Source of the DNA: Hyperoplus lanceolatus
Lineage: Eukaryota > Chordata > Actinopteri > Uranoscopiformes > Ammodytidae
DNA: 64,000 nucleotides
Direction: 5' to 3'
Assembly: GCA_026929865.2 (NCBI GenBank)
Contig: CM049404.1
Location: 14,788,001-14,852,000, forward strand
Position 1 is the stretch's first letter. The number at the start of each line of letters is the position of its first letter. Shown here one piece after another: positions 11,124 through 30,558 of this stretch. The position numbers and the translations under genes were made by a program. The notes under the pieces were generated by a model, which was not told the DNA's origin, did no database searches, and saw nothing but the letters and a program-made list of their open reading frames with translations.

Positions 11124-11160
11124 AAAAAGCGGCTTTATCCAATGGATGGTGGTAGGCGTA

Positions 11161-15419
<4,259 letters not shown>

Positions 15420-15473
15420 CGCATGGATAAAATGACACCCTTACCATTGTAAGGGTGTCATTTTATCCATGCG
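15420..15473. repeat. Perfect 25-bp inverted repeat with CATT loop
   Basis: The left arm 15420-15444 and right arm 15449-15473 are exact complements (CGCATGGATAAAATGACACC... on the left), separated by CATT. No mismatch in 25 bp. It could extrude as a cruciform or be transcribed as a hairpin. Confidence 0.97.
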
Positions 15474-16066
15474 AAATCAAGCAAACCTTCAGTTTACAAC
15501 TCAACCACATGTTTGTGTGCTCCACTCTGTGCATTCATTTCTACAACAAAAATATGCCGAATGCAGGGCTTCAAAGATGTGGACCCCCTGATTGCATTAT
15601 TGTTATCTCTCTCTTTCACTCTTCACTGTGACCATCATTACCATTTACAATAGTTTCCTTTTAGTTCCCTCTTTTATCAAACACCATATTTCTGGGACGT
15701 TCTTCACCATTGCACTAGCTCACCACAGTAACACACTACAGCACAGTTCTCCCAGGCTAAAAATAGACCCATGTGAGGTGACACACTCTGGTAAACAGTC
15801 TGTGAATAGGAGACGAACAATGCTATGAGGAACAAGAGGAGTGCACATGAAACACAAGAGGACGGCGGCCCCTGAATGAACAGTTGATCTAATCTCAGTA
15901 TCACTTCGATGTGCGGCGTGTTTTCAACGACACGTGAAATTTTGAGGTCAGTGGCAGAACAGTGCAAGACTTTAGAATGGTGTCTCGAGGTGGTTAGTGC
16001 TCAGAGCAGCCCTCACTGTAAACGTGAAGGCCACAGCGGGTATAAATACCCACAGTGGTCATGATG

Positions 16067-16440
16067 TAGCCTGGTACTACCAGACCATCGTACTTCATTT
16101 CATTTGTACAGAAGGTTTGGCAGTGCTGTAATTGGCAAACGTTCACTCATGGAGGCGGGTGTCTGTTAAAGTTTAAAACTATTGGATCTGCCCAGTGCCA
16201 CTCTGGATTAGCCAACCAATCGCATAACGTTTGGTCGTCACGTGTGTCATGAGCCGGCTTCTGGCAACTGAAACTGGAGCGCGACTTCGACGTCATCGTT
16301 CTCAGCCACTCGCTCTGTTCGCTGATTGGACCGGCTGTCGAATCTCCGGCAAAACTGGGAAATGGGCTGTACACCCAGACTGACTACTGAAGGGAAAATA
16401 AAATTTGGCCGGAAGTAAGCGGGCGGGCGGAGCCAGGCTA
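16067..16440. mobile_element. 374-bp non-autonomous DNA element with 9-bp target duplication
   Basis: Ends TAGCCTGG ... CCAGGCTA are inverted, and both flanks carry GTCATGATG (16058-16066 and 16441-16449). The interior is GC-richer than its surroundings and has no coding capacity. A 9-bp duplication is typical of Mutator-like elements; hAT elements make 8 bp. The superfamily assignment is inference. Confidence 0.85.
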
Positions 16441-16697
16441 GTCATGATGGACAGAGCGGGCCAAACAGGGTCCTAACACTAACACAAGAGCCTTTCTACA
16501 GTGGGCTCTCATAGTGACAGTGCCACCCTCTGGTTGGAAATGATACTACACGGTCCCTTGAAGACATTACACGCACACTGCTCGGGAGAGGACATGTGGC
16601 AGTGATGTCATTCCGGACCACTAAGGTCAGACATGTTTGTAAGTCGGCAGGCTGGCTGGGATGTAAAAAGACCAGCCTTTTCTGGTCGGACGACGTG

Positions 16698-19749
<3,052 letters not shown>

Positions 19750-20044
19750 TTAAAGGTGGAGTCATCAATTCTGGAGAATGTCTGTGATTATCTCCTCACG
19801 ATCCGTTACCTGTACATCCTGTGTGTGTGTGCAAAAAACTAATCTGGTGTTAATATGCAGCCTTGGCCATAGGCTCTATAAAAGTGGCATATAACAAAGG
19901 GTATGTAAACAAAAGGGGGCCCACCATAGCTTCCGTGCACACACATTACAGGACAGGTAGCAGATAGTGAGGAGATAAACACTGATTTTAATAAAAATTA
20001 TATTGACAACAAGCGTTCTCCAGAATCTCTGACTCCACCTTTAA
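19750..20044. mobile_element. MITE with TTAAAGGTGGAGTC ends (copy A)
   Basis: Begins TTAAAGGTGGAGTCATCAAT and ends with the inverted counterpart GACTCCACCTTTAA. The subterminal TTCTGGAGAA / TTCTCCAGAA also pair. It shares ends and internal words (CACGATC/CGCGATCC, GAGGAGATAAACACTGATTT) with the copy at 25855. No coding capacity. Terminal TTAA suggests a TTAA-targeting superfamily (Kolobok or piggyBac type), inferred. Confidence 0.85.
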
Positions 20045-23000
20045 TTCCCCATCTCCATGACAAACTATCTGGCAGTGGCTGACGTTGGTTTGGCTTCTAC
20101 TTAAATCACACACGACTAAGGCTTATTGGATGCTTTTCTAGCCCACACTGGAAGGCAATAACAACACAAGTCCTACAGGGGCGAGCAAGAGAGTTTTGAG
20201 GACTGTGTAACCCGTATCATACATCAGCATAAACGCAAGGCCTGCAGCACATATACGCCAAGATTGGAGATATTTTGTAATAATAATAAATTAAAAAGAC
20301 AAATTCCTGTCATTACAGAGGAATGGATTTCAAATACAGAGTAAATCTGCCTTCTACCTTGGCTGTATCCTTGGAGGTTTTGATGTACGCTCCATAAAAC
20401 TGACTGTTATATTGACTAAAAGCACGGCCTGGGTCTCTGCAGGCTGGAGGGCATATTGATCTGTACAGCCCCCACAATTACTTATTAGAGGCCCCCGTCC
20501 GAGCCCTAGGAACTCACAGGATAACAACCGGTCCCCAATGCGATATCATCCAATCCCAATCTGTTATCACGTGGAGGCATGTCCATTTTCAGAAAAGCGA
20601 TTACGACACACAAAATGCACTAAGTAGGCTACTATGGTACTTTATTTTTGCCCTAAAACATGACATTACCTTGGTTTTCCATTACACGTATCCCAAAAAA
20701 ATGGGCTCAAGACTACGATGTGGAAATATCAAGAGGGCAATGAGGATGTTTTTCTACCTCCTACTGGGATCCTACACATTTGCCTGAGAAGTCGAGCGTG
20801 CAGCCAGGAGCCTGCTGTGTTTTAACATTCTAGTTTGGACCGAATGAGGCCAGGCCCAAATTGTGTCATTTTAATCGACTGAACTTCCTTAACAGCCTCG
20901 GTTGTCAATCAAAAGCAGGAGGCTGTATCAGCGGAGAGTAAATCTCACACCCACATGGTAATCTAAGAGTGACATAAAAATCAACATAGGCTAGTATGAG
21001 AATGTTTTTCTCCTTTTTGGTGGAGTCCATTTCCTCAGGCTGCTTTTACAGTATAAATTACTTGAGTTTAAATGGACCTCCAGTAAATAGTGCTGGTGAG
21101 AAAACAGTAAATACCAAAGTAGGGCCAAAACAGTTAAGTTGCAAATCGTAAAAATATTCAAATAAAAATAAATAAAAAATAAAATGATCTGAAAGATGCT
21201 GAAAAGCACTGTAGCGCTGAAGGGAAGTGCTGAGTATGGTGATAATTGTCTGGTTTCTCATCACTTCATTTGACCCCTTTCACATTGAGGTATTATTGAA
21301 TCCAATGTTAAGATAGGAATGTTGAATATCACAGCTTTAAGTGAGGAACATAGATTTGAAAAAACCTATTCGATATTGGATTCACATATAGTATATCTGT
21401 TAAACCCCTAGCTTACCTGGTTGCTTTAGTCAACTATCCTAAAAATATCCATGTAAAAACAGAAACTGTTAAGAGTTTGCGTTATATTGAAGGGAGATAG
21501 TCCAGTCAATAGTCAGCCTTCCATATGCTTACCTATCACAGCTGTTCAACAAGCCCACTATGTGAATGAGGTTAAGTTGCCTCACTTAAACCTTTATCAA
21601 TTAGATTATACAGCGTACTACAGCGTATGTCCAGAGTGGCAGCTGGGAGGAGCAGTTTCAGAGGGAGGGACATGGTGAGTCAGCAACACAGCGACATTCT
21701 GATAACAGGATGAGAGGGCCCTTTCCCTTGTATAATCTCTTCACTTGCTTGGAAACTGCAGCAATAAGTGCTCACTCATCACTAATATTGCTTTGAGTTA
21801 CACAGGAGGGCCAGTGCGATGTGAGGCAGTGTCACGTTATTGTCTGCGGGACCTCCTGTTCCAGAGCATAAACATCTGCTGGGCATAAGGTTGAGATAAT
21901 ATATCGGGGGGAGATGCGTGCTCCTCAGCGTCATGTAAAAGCAGCTTGGAGACCTTAGTTTAACTGCATACTCACTAAGCCAGTTAAATGTTTTCTTTTT
22001 TTTTGCAATTATTTTGCATTGGATGATGAAACAAAGAGGAATTTGTTGCAAAAAAACCCGCAATTGATATTCACAGTGACACTGTGATGCCCAATAATCC
22101 CAGGAGGGGGAATTCTGCCTTTTTATTTGCCACGAAATGAAACAAGAGAACAATGCATGTGACTGGATAGGGTCTGAACACAGGACAGAGAAAGAGGAGA
22201 TGGGCTGGTGGTGATTGAAATGGACTGAGGGAAGGGCAGAGAGGAGGGAGAGAGGGAGAGAGGGAGGGAGATAAAGAGAAAAGAGTGCAAAGGGGGAGGT
22301 AGAGACAAAAGCAGCATGCATGAAAACAATGTACAGTGCTGGCTCTGTATTCTCAAACCACCACACTCTCACGTAAACACACAGCATGACTGATGAGGGA
22401 GAAGCCGTCTCACGCTCTGTGCATCTAAAAGGCTTTAATGATGTCCTCCCTGAACCATCCATTCTGCCCACAGGTCTAATGAGAGCAGGTCCTGGGCCAG
22501 GCAGGCTGTGCACACAAGCTCTTGGTTGAACAATCATCAGAGGTCCCCTGCTATAGGTTTTCATTGGAAAGATGTCAACAGGATGCTTGACATGAGCGGG
22601 ACAATCAGCAGGAATTGTGAGCCAGAAAAAATAACATGTTTGGATTGGAAATGGATGGCTTGGCCAGTTCAAAAGGCCCCATACATTTAGAGAGAATGTA
22701 AAGGGTTAAAAGGGCAAAAATGTAAATAAACACAAACAGCTCTCCCTCCCTCCTGTCCTGTGCGTTCAGCCGCGTGAGTGTGACATCAGACATGAGAGCA
22801 GCGGCGTTGGCACCCCAGTGTACCATCATAAACAGCTCTATATGAGATGCTGCTGCTTTCCACACACAAAAACACCAACCCATTCATCTGGACTTTAATA
22901 TTTCTATTCATCTCCTGTGTAATACTGCAACCACTTAGCATAACCACACACTTCAACTATTGAGTTGATCATTTTCCAGATGAATTAAGTATTTTTTTTT

Positions 23001-24260
23001 TTTAAATATAATGTCAAGAAAATTGCAAAAAAAAAATTAAAACTCAGTGCTTCAAATCCAAATGTATTTCATCTACAATGATATAAAACAGCAGAGAAAT
23101 AGCCGCAGAATTCTCAGCTGGAAGCCGAGAACGAGAGGAGCTTGTTTTTTCTTCTTTGCTTTATGCATGACAAACAATTATCAACATTTATGGTGATTTA
23201 ATTTTGGACTAATCATTTCAGCACTACTGTATACTCTCATGCACAAAACCCTATAGCACACACCTACAGTATCTGACCAGGTATACAGCTGCTGTCTCCC
23301 TCAAGAGGAGAGCCCACACCTACCTCACAACATCTGTCTTCTGGTTCGGCCTGCACAATATGAAACAAGGTCCCCGCTTTCGATGACAAATTGCTAGCGC
23401 TCTTTAGCTAGAGGTAAGGTGACGGCGTCTATACTGGAAAGCTTTGCTACAACTGGCTCGGTCAAGGCAACGGAAGACTTTGGAACCTCCATCTGACTGA
23501 TTTACTATCCACTAATCAGCACATTCCCCTAAACGTCAATGAAAAGAGGAGGCTCTCTCCGCACACAAGAGCGCCCTCCCCCTGCCTCACTCATCTGTGT
23601 CCCTCACTCTCTTTCTTTTACGTGGACCTCTCTTCCTTCTCTCATTAAGTGAGGCAAGGCAAGTTTCATTAATAAAAGCACAATTCAGAAATGAGGAACA
23701 TTCAAAGTTACATGGGCATAAAAATACATTCAAAATGAAGAAATAAAAAAAATATTGATATTTCATTAAAGAGATAATATAACAAAGAGTGAAAACAGGT
23801 AGATAAACTGATATAAAATATATATTTAAAGACGGGAAAAATGAGAGGTTAAAGGGGAAACAGAAAAGTTCATTTTAAATTAGGCTGCCTCTTTCCCTTC
23901 CCACTACCACAACAAGCCTCTATCCCTGGTCTGTGGTCATTTGTTCAGCTGTCTGTGGCCCAGTGGGGACAGGTCTGGAGCCTGCATGTTGCAGCTCTGC
24001 AAGGTCACCCATAGTTGTTTTTTCCCCCCTTTATCCCTCCACCCTTCAGGACACACGATGTTGCCGAAGGGGAAATCTGAGCTCTCAACCAGAACACATC
24101 CTCAGACAGGGCAGAGCAGCGCACAATCCAAAAATGTGGTTAGATAACAGGTCATCTGACAGTGTATCTTTACATGGGAAAAGAAATTCTGAATTTAATT
24201 TACATTGAATTGCTCATTTCTCGTCGTACATCTGGCTTTCTCCCAGATGGATGCTATATA
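20045..24260. other. Intronic sequence with one long unexplained open frame and a LINE/SINE tail
   Basis: A minus-strand frame of 296 codons spans 22672-21782, partly over a GA-rich tract (22220-22275); I recognise nothing in its translation. A repeat tail lies at 23651-23880 (separate entry). Nothing else is supported. Confidence 0.45.
23651..23880. repeat. Degenerate LINE/SINE 3' tail (GGCAAGGCAAG type)
   Basis: GAGGCAAGGCAAGTTTCATTA followed by an A-rich stretch ending AGGTTAAAGGGGAAACAG resembles the 3' flank of the LINE at 59121 (GGCAAGGCAAGGCAATTTTA ... GGTTAAAAGGGAAACA). It is a short, diverged remnant. Confidence 0.55.
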
Positions 24261-25125
24261 CACTCAACAAAAATATAAATGCAACACTTTTGTTTTTGCT
24301 CCCATTTTTCATGAGATGGACTTAAAGATCTAAAATTCATTCTAGATACACAATTGTACCATTTCTCTCAAACATTGTTCACAAATCTGTCTAAATGTGT
24401 GATAGTGAGCACTTCTGCTTTGCTGAGATAATCCATCCCACCTCACAGGTGTGCCACATCAAGATGCTGATCTGACATCATGATTAGTGCACAGGTGTGC
24501 CTTAGACTGTCCACAATGAAAGGCCACTCTGAAATGTGCATTTTTTTGCTTTATTGGGGGTCTGGGGACTCAGAACCAGTCAGTATCTGGTGTGACCACC
24601 ATTTGCCTCCTGCAGTGCAAAACATCTTCTTCGCATAGAGTTTATCAGATTGTCAATTGTGGCCTGTGGAATGTTGGTCCTCTCCTCTTCAATGGCTGTG
24701 CGAAGTTGCTGGAGACGGCTTATGGTGGAGAAATGAACATTCAATGCACGAGCAACAGATCTGGTTGACATTCCTGCTGTCAGCATGCCAATTGCACACT
24801 CCCTCAATGCTTGTGGCATCTGTGCATTTTGCTGTGAGACAAAACTGCACATTTCAGGGTGGCCTTTTATTGTGGACAGTCTAAGGCACACCTGTGCACT
24901 AATCATGATGTCAAATCAGCATCTTGACGTGGCAAACCTGTGAGGTGGGATGGATTATCTCAGCAAAGCAGAAGTGCTCACTATCACACATTTAGACAGA
25001 TTTGTGAACAATGTTTGAGAGAAATGGTACAATTGTGTATCTGGAATGAATTTTAGATCTTTAAGTCCATCTCATGAAAAATGGGAGCAAAAACAAAAGT
25101 GTTGCGTTTATATTTTTGTTGAGTG
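24261..25125 (-). mobile_element. Tc1/mariner-like element, internally deleted (copy 2)
   Basis: The element is flanked by TA (24259-24260, 25126-25127), with both ends intact: CACTCAACAAAAATATAAAT on the left and the matching inverted end on the right. Terminal inverted repeats of about 280 bp occupy 24261-24542 and 24847-25125. The interior retains only the extreme N- and C-terminal transposase coding. Same family as 425-1481 but with a different deletion. Confidence 0.93.
24580..24819 (-). pseudogene. Tc1-type transposase remnant (MITE-like copy)
   Basis: Reads MPQALRECAIGMLTAGMSTR and SVARALNVHFSTISRLQ (first helix-turn-helix), then directly LRTAIEEERTNIPQATIDNL and INSMRRRCFALQEANGGHTR followed by Tyr and stop. 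The frame is open across the junction by chance, but roughly two thirds of the protein, including the entire DDE core, is deleted. The normal start ATG has lost a base. It cannot encode an active transposase; a DNA-binding fragment is possible but unsupported. Confidence 0.88.
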
Positions 25126-25854
25126 TAGATTTACAGTTCTGAGGTGAGAATGATCAAACATGGGCACAAAAGCATGATTTTTACGTAGAATGCCTCACAA
25201 GTATTCTGCTTTCTTCCAAAATAAACCTGGCTAGTATTTTTGATTTAAATCAAATGCAACAAAAAAAATCTAATTTGTATAGTAAAATCTGTACATCTTC
25301 TCCTCACTCACCAATGGCTCACACTTGAATGGAGGACTGCTCATTTCTTCAACTCAAAATATCTCCCATTGTTTAATTACTTAGCTCTTTGCCCTTGACA
25401 TAACCACAGCACTGTCCCTGGAATGAGTGGCCGTTCACAGGCCAGACAACTTTGGACGAGTAACCTGGTCTGGTTCTTTATGAGTCAATCAAAGCTGTGG
25501 ACTATCCAGAGATTAACACAGCACCAGTATCAAGTGGTCGCAGGAGATTGTAACTCACACCTTGAGCCTGTGTCTCTGTCTTGAAGTTTCTCTACCAGCA
25601 GATGGAGCTGGTGGTACAGTCAATATTGCTGATGTATAGAGTTGATGTATGGAGAACTGATTCAAAGACTTCCACTTGTCCCTTTTAGAGCAGGGATGAG
25701 GCTTAGACAAGCTGGAGGAACTTTTATTCCGTTGTTCCCATAGCTCGTTGTTCATTTAAGCTGCAGGTGGACATGTTCGTGTGTGTGTGTATGTGTGCTA
25801 GGAGACGGATCCCCTATAGTCTTATTTGTTAGAAATTACTTAAGCATGCCAGAC

Positions 25855-26181
25855 TTAAAGGTGGAGTCAGTAATTCTGGAGAACACTTGTTGACAAAATC
25901 ACTTTGTCAAAATCAGTATCCTCGCGATCCCCTACTGTTCATACTGAGTGAACACTGAAAATAAATTCGGTTTTAATACACAATCTAGGCCCTGTAAACT
26001 GGGGGGGGGAGTGTATGTTAAGCTAGAAGCATGCCCATTTACAGTCCAGGCTGTGCATTAACACCTTAAACATGTTTTCTTCTTCAGCGCACACACAGGA
26101 CAGACAGGTATAGTGGATCCTGAGGAGATATTCACTGATTTGACAACAAGCCTTCTCCATAATTGCTGACTCCACCTTCAA
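25855..26181. mobile_element. MITE with TTAAAGGTGGAGTC ends (copy B)
   Basis: Begins TTAAAGGTGGAGTCAGTAAT and ends TGACTCCACCTTCAA. It shares terminal and internal words with copy A at 19750 (CTGGAGAA, CGATCC, GAGGAGATATTCACTGATTT, GACAACAAGC). Internally it carries a G-rich run at 26001-26010. Confidence 0.82.
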
Positions 26182-27259
26182 TTTAAAAAAGGAAATGGGT
26201 ATGAAAGTCCCAGCACCTATAGAAGGTTGAAATCACATCCCGTCCCACTATAATTCTACTGCTAGTGATAATGACGACACCTATAATTATCAATAATTCC
26301 ACTCATGTGCACCACTGATTTACTATGTGGTCAGATTAATTGCAGTCTGAAGAAAAATAAAATCAATACAGACCATCAATATCGGTATGAAATAAGTGAA
26401 CCTTGGTGAAGGATGTAACAGATAAGTGAGAAGAAAAAAGTCATTTGACTGTGGGAAACTGAGTGATACATGTATTACATACAGTATATCTCTGTGGACA
26501 GATTGAAAGCAGAATTTAAAGTAGAATTGATCACAATTGCGTGCACACGCACAGATATCTGCGGACAGTCGTCAAGGTAACAGCCAAGACTAACACACAA
26601 AAAATGCATTCTTCTTATTGTCAGGTAATGCAGATGTCTGTGTATATGGAAGAAAAAACAATGCAGGCCTGCATTTACACACAGATCAAAGCAAAGTCCA
26701 CTCAGGATAAACCTTGAAGTTTAATGACAGTTAACCATGATTATTTCTTTCGCATGGAGGGGCAGTGTTTAGTTTGACAAAACATGGGCCCACACAATGT
26801 TAATTTAAATGTTAAATTGTGTTTTTAAGCAGCCTTAACTAAAAGAGCCACATTGTGCTAGAGAGACAAAGATGATGTATGTCCGCTCTCCCAGCTGTGC
26901 TACAAATCATGTGATTACGTTATTAGCATTGAGAATCGTGGGCAATGATGTTCTAATGTGAAATCTTCTGCCAAGAGCAGTATTTTATCCATTGACTCAC
27001 ATATTAATTGCAGACCTAGGTCGGGCTTAAGGCCCCCAAAGGGACCACTCTGTTTTATAGAGTAAATGCGCTGGTGTGCCATTATCAACTCTCTCCATCC
27101 CCAGACCCTAACCCCACCTCGCTCATTTCTGTCTCAAATCAAAACACTCTCTGGATAATGAGGCTCTGATTGGTCACAGGAAAGTGTCAGTGGATTAGCA
27201 GTAATTACAGACATCAGCTGTGGAGGCTCAACTGCAGTGGTGCAGGTAAAATACAGTGT

Positions 27260-27261
<2 letters not shown>
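26182..27261. other. No feature recognised
   Basis: AT-rich intronic sequence. Confidence 0.6.

Positions 27262-27301
<40 letters not shown>
27261..27301. repeat. (CA)n microsatellite
   Basis: About 40 bp of uninterrupted CA. Confidence 0.97.
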
Positions 27302-27302
<1 letters not shown>

Positions 27303-27504
27303 CAAAGCACTAAGAGCGATAACCGATAAAGATCTGAGGACCCACGCATGCCAGGCATAACATTCTGCAGTGGCTCTAATTTTCTCAATAATTAGCATGT
27401 GTGCATATCATTTTGAACGTTAATCAAATCAATCAATTAACTGATCCCTGCACACAGACCGTATAATGCATCCGTGCATGTACACATGGCATGAAGAGCA
27501 CAAG

Positions 27505-27510
<6 letters not shown>

Positions 27511-27582
<72 letters not shown>
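27511..27582. repeat. (TG)n microsatellite
   Basis: About 72 bp of uninterrupted TG, followed within 80 bp by a CT-rich tract (27615-27690). Confidence 0.97.
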
Positions 27583-27584
<2 letters not shown>

Positions 27585-30550
27585 GAAGAGCTGCAGTGCA
27601 GCAGCATGAGCTCATCACTCTTCTCTTCTCTCTCCCTCCTCCTTCACTGCCCTCCCTCCCTCCCTTTCCTCCCCTCCTCTTCTCTCGCGGCCCATTACAT
27701 AAGTTAATGCAGCACACACCCTCATTATACTTCAGGCAGGCGCTGTGAAGAGATGCAAAGGAATATGTCATCAAAAGTAGAATGCCGGTGAAAAAAAGCG
27801 TCAGAAAGAGACACAATGCCTGTGTTTCCCTCTGAACGTTCATAGTCCCCTGCGGATCACAAACAGCAAAGCAGAGGCAACACATATTTTGGACCTGCGC
27901 TAATCAAACCCATAACGGGTACAAGAAGGAACGCGGTGACACATTACAGAAACACGACAAGCGTATATGCATCTTTATTTTGACTGTTTGCATGCATTCC
28001 TCATCAGATACCTCTGCAGTAAACACCCTGCACAAGGAAAGTGCTTTCTCTAGAGGGTGGAATTCTTGAGCATTAGAGTAAACAAACTGGCTTCCTCAGA
28101 TAATTAGCATTTCAAAAAGCTGCACAGCCTAACACTAGCAGATGATGTAGCAAAGGCAATGTTCCCAAATATATTCTCCCAAAATGTTGCAACCCTGCAG
28201 GCCTGCAGCGATAGGAGGTGAACAGAGTGGTGAGATTATAGTTTACTCTCAGACCAAACCACATTAGCCAATTTATTAACAGCTAAATCAAAAGGTCCTT
28301 TCAGCAAAGCTTTTACAGCAAAAAAACCCTGTTATTCTTAAAAAGTTAATGTAAAGAAGAGAAATAACTATCCCTTCACACAATGCTGATGTCCCTGTGG
28401 TAGAAACACAAGAGTAAATTATTCAGTGGTGTGGACAGCAAGTCAGTCCATGTCAACAACCCGAGGATACAGATTGTTGCACTGTATAGCTATGTTCAAC
28501 TGGATAAGCTTGAGTGCTACAAGAATCAAATGTACAAACAGGCAGCTTCAACTATGATCACCTACATTCATGGTTGACATCAATTCGTGGGAATGTTGTC
28601 CACTTCTTTGACTAAATACTACAATTACAAAAGGAACCTTCTCCTGACGTTAATCTATTCAGCAAGGCAAAAAAGCCATTCTGTTATGGCTATAGCTACA
28701 ATTTAACGGCCTCTACGTGCTCATCATCATACTGACATTTCTGACCAGAAAACAGCTTCTATCCTAGACACGTCTAAGCTTTTCCACCCCGGAGAGCATT
28801 TTTTTTTTCACTCACCACTGTGGAACTGCGAGCTCGCTTTGGCACGTTGCTACTTTTCCATTACATGCAGTTCCTCTCTCAACCTTCCCCCCTTTAAGTA
28901 AAAGCCCTCACTTGCTTTAAAGCCAGCACACCAAAGCAGGGCACCAACAGAGGGGTCAGCGCTTGCTCTTATTTGATAAACAAGCATGAAGTTATATCAC
29001 CTACTTTAAAGCACAAGGTCCAGTTCAGGCTGACATCAAATTGAGTTATTTCCTTTCGGGAGCCAATTACCTATTAGGAAGTATTGTGCCGTTCTGTCAA
29101 CATTCCAGTTCATTTCCAGTGAGACTTTACAGAGCTTCTTCCTGTACTTGGTCCTATGGACGGTCCTAATGTGGGGACGAGGAGGCACAAGTGCCGAGCT
29201 CCAGATCCACACACATTAAATAAGTAATGCCCTGACACAGAACCACAGTCAGATCAGATGTACACCGGTGTCTACGGTGTCACTGCCACAGGATCCCTGT
29301 CTCAGTCACGAATTGCCCCGCTACAGTAATATCTCAGTCATTTAACAGGTTACCTTGAACCAATTCATGATGTTTACCTCAGATGGCTCAGCAATATTGT
29401 TCTTTTGAAAGAAAGCAAAGGTTTATTTTGGGCAGTTACTGTCAATTTAACCTGGCAACAACCCAGTCAGAGCCTAGAACATGCCAAATTGCCCTATCGC
29501 CTCTGGTCTACTGTTACACTTACTGTATATAATTAGGCCAAAAAAAGAAGAGAATGACTACAAAAAAGAGAGAATTCTTCTGACATATATCAGTATATCA
29601 GTGATTCTTGAGAAGCGGGACAAAAGACCATCTTCCAATATTAACTGCTGTTATGATTAAAACTAAAAATATTTAAAAAATTGTAGATGTTATTAGGGAT
29701 AAAGAATAGAATGTCTGGAGCACAATTATCCCCTTAAATGTAATTTTATCATTATTATGTCAAATATATGACACTCACAACCCGCAACGTCCAAAACAGT
29801 GTTTCCACAGAGAAGGGTTCAATCATTCATATGCAATAAAACCTATTAAAAATGTACTTTAATGATTAAAAATATTTTTTTTCATCAAAAGCAACACTAA
29901 ATAATCTCTCATATCAATAAAAACTGTTTTTCTACAACACATTCATTTTTTATAAGGATTCTAAGTTGTGGGACACTTTTTGTCACCACCGTCAGAAAAT
30001 CCATTGAAATGTAATAAAATCAGGCAAAATAAGGGGCAGCTGTCATTATGAAGGACCTGTTGTCACATTCTACCTCTGCAGAGTACATTCGAGTCAGACA
30101 GGCTCTGATAAGTGTTTTAGTTTTAGAATATTTTACATTCCAAATCTTGAAAGTCCTGCGTCACAACCATGATACGTCAACACCGACTTGCAATTTCTGA
30201 AGAAGTTATTTGAAATGTTTCGATCATTTTATTTTCCTAAAGTAGTTCATACTAGCACCTATCATCAACAGAAAAACCAAATGGCTACTAGATAATATCG
30301 AATCGAATATCGAATATGTGAATCTTGAATTAACGCTCAACCACTAATATGCTGTTGTAAAATCATGGTTAGTTACTGATGGTTAAAATGACTACATCTG
30401 GGTTTTTGTCACCACTGTCAGATATGTCAAATCCATAAGATCTACTTGTCCGTCATATATACTTGTCAACTCCGTCAGATATGTGTCAACTCCGTCAGAT
30501 TTATATTATTTTGATAATATTGCATAATGATATTTCATAGTTGTTGAGGA
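27583..30550. other. Intronic sequence; right end holds diverged repeat-like motif
   Basis: No gene seen. From about 29970 the motif GTCA-C-xx-CGTCAG recurs (29976, 30406, 30465 and 30485), suggesting an old repeat into which the hAT at 30559 inserted. Confidence 0.5.
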
Positions 30551-30558
30551 ATGGTTGG

